Of a stretch of 64,000 nt of DNA, positions 63,644 through 64,000 are shown piece after piece; position 1 is the first letter of the stretch, and each line of letters starts with the position of its first letter. Made by a program: the position numbers and the translations under genes. Under the pieces are notes generated by a model, which worked only from the letters and a program-made list of their open reading frames with translations, was not told the DNA's origin and made no database searches. Source of the stretch: Rubripirellula amarantea (GTDB lineage: Bacteria > Planctomycetota > Planctomycetia > Pirellulales > Pirellulaceae); contig NZ_SJPI01000002.1 of the NCBI RefSeq assembly GCF_007859865.1, forward strand, positions 1,722,725 through 1,786,724, in the 5' to 3' direction.

Positions 63644-64000
63644 ATGGCAAGTCAGTGGGTCATGGATGAAATGGAAACGGCTGATCTTCGTGATAAGCGA
63701 CTTGAGCGTCGCTTGGTCGAACTGCTCGATACGCTTTCCCAATCCTCAACGGCGAGCATCCCGGCAGCCTGCCACGACCGCGCCGAGATGGTCGCCGCGT
63801 ATCGTTTTTTCGACAACGACAAAGTCGGCTTCGAAGAAGTGCTAGCACCCCACATCGACGCCACCTACGCCCGACTCAGGCAACAGAGAGTCGCGTTGTT
63901 GGTGCAGGACACCACGGAACTGGACCTGACTCGGCCGAGCAGTGAAGTCGAGGGTGCCGGACCGATGGCGCACGGTCGACGTAGCGGAGCCTTCATGCAT
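63644..64000 (+). CDS. IS4/Tn5-family transposase, N-terminal part
   Basis: The frame opens at the ATG at 63644 (MASQWVMDEM) and stays open to the window end, 119 codons. It carries the N-terminal Tn5-like DNA-binding region: DLRDKRLERRLVELLD, SIPAACHDRAEMVAAYRFF, then LLVQDTTELDLTRP, where the first catalytic Asp of the DDE core is in the QDTTE motif. The rest lies outside. It marks an insertion sequence whose left inverted repeat should lie near 63505-63640, but I cannot assign it. Confidence 0.93.
   Translation, partial: MASQWVMDEMETADLRDKRLERRLVELLDTLSQSSTASIPAACHDRAEMVAAYRFFDNDKVGFEEVLAPHIDATYARLRQQRVALLVQDTTELDLTRPSSEVEGAGPMAHGRRSGAFMH

Overview
The window looks like a metal-resistance and accessory island of a planctomycete, most likely a Rhodopirellula-like member of the Pirellulaceae. 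The evidence is indirect: an ECF sigma factor translationally coupled to a Ser/Thr kinase, two caspase-fold proteins, a PEP-CTERM-tailed protein, many exported His-rich proteins of no assigned family, and lipoprotein outer-membrane efflux factors. There is no rRNA or tRNA to confirm the lineage.

Positions 1-26116 are dominated by metal efflux. A CusBA-type unit (379-6029) carries a Cys-rich exported protein upstream and the start of a small periplasmic protein downstream. A divergent TolC-like factor (6996-8708) faces a very long minus-strand run (26116 down to 8732): outer-membrane factor, His/Cys-rich exported protein, membrane-fusion protein, RND pump, a tandem-repeat His-linker protein, a PHxG lipoprotein, a thioredoxin-like protein, a MacB-like ABC permease and ATPase, an isoprenylcysteine-methyltransferase-like membrane protein, HtrA, a P1B-4 ATPase and an ECF sigma factor.

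Positions 26364-30219 encode four small exported His-rich proteins, interrupted by a HEPN-like gene that carries an in-frame TGA and its overlapping neighbour. Positions 30329-39625 hold a kinase/ECF sigma pair, a His-tailed exported protein and two large caspase-fold proteins.

Positions 39660-55394 carry two more RND units. One (40901-47465) has a nonsense codon in its membrane-fusion gene and a frameshifted CDF transporter remnant nearby, so it appears to be decaying. The other (47565-55394) is CusBA-like and is headed by an anti-sigma factor with a Cys-rich C-terminal domain; no sigma gene lies beside it.

Positions 55400-64000 are a mobile-element graveyard. It contains a HUH/Rep-like gene (58611-59795), a second truncated copy of its 5' region as a direct repeat of about 530 bp, three copies of a perfect 22-nt palindrome, strongly G-depleted tracts, an RND pump remnant fused to a rep fragment, a PEP-CTERM gene without its N-terminus and the start of an IS4/Tn5-family transposase at the right edge.

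Functionally, the cytoplasmic P-type ATPase and the trans-envelope RND pumps would move metal ions out of the cell, while the exported His/Cys-rich and PHxG proteins are plausible periplasmic metal buffers or chaperones (inference; no CusF homologue was recognised). Regulation probably runs through ECF sigma and anti-sigma proteins, since no MerR-type or two-component regulator was found.
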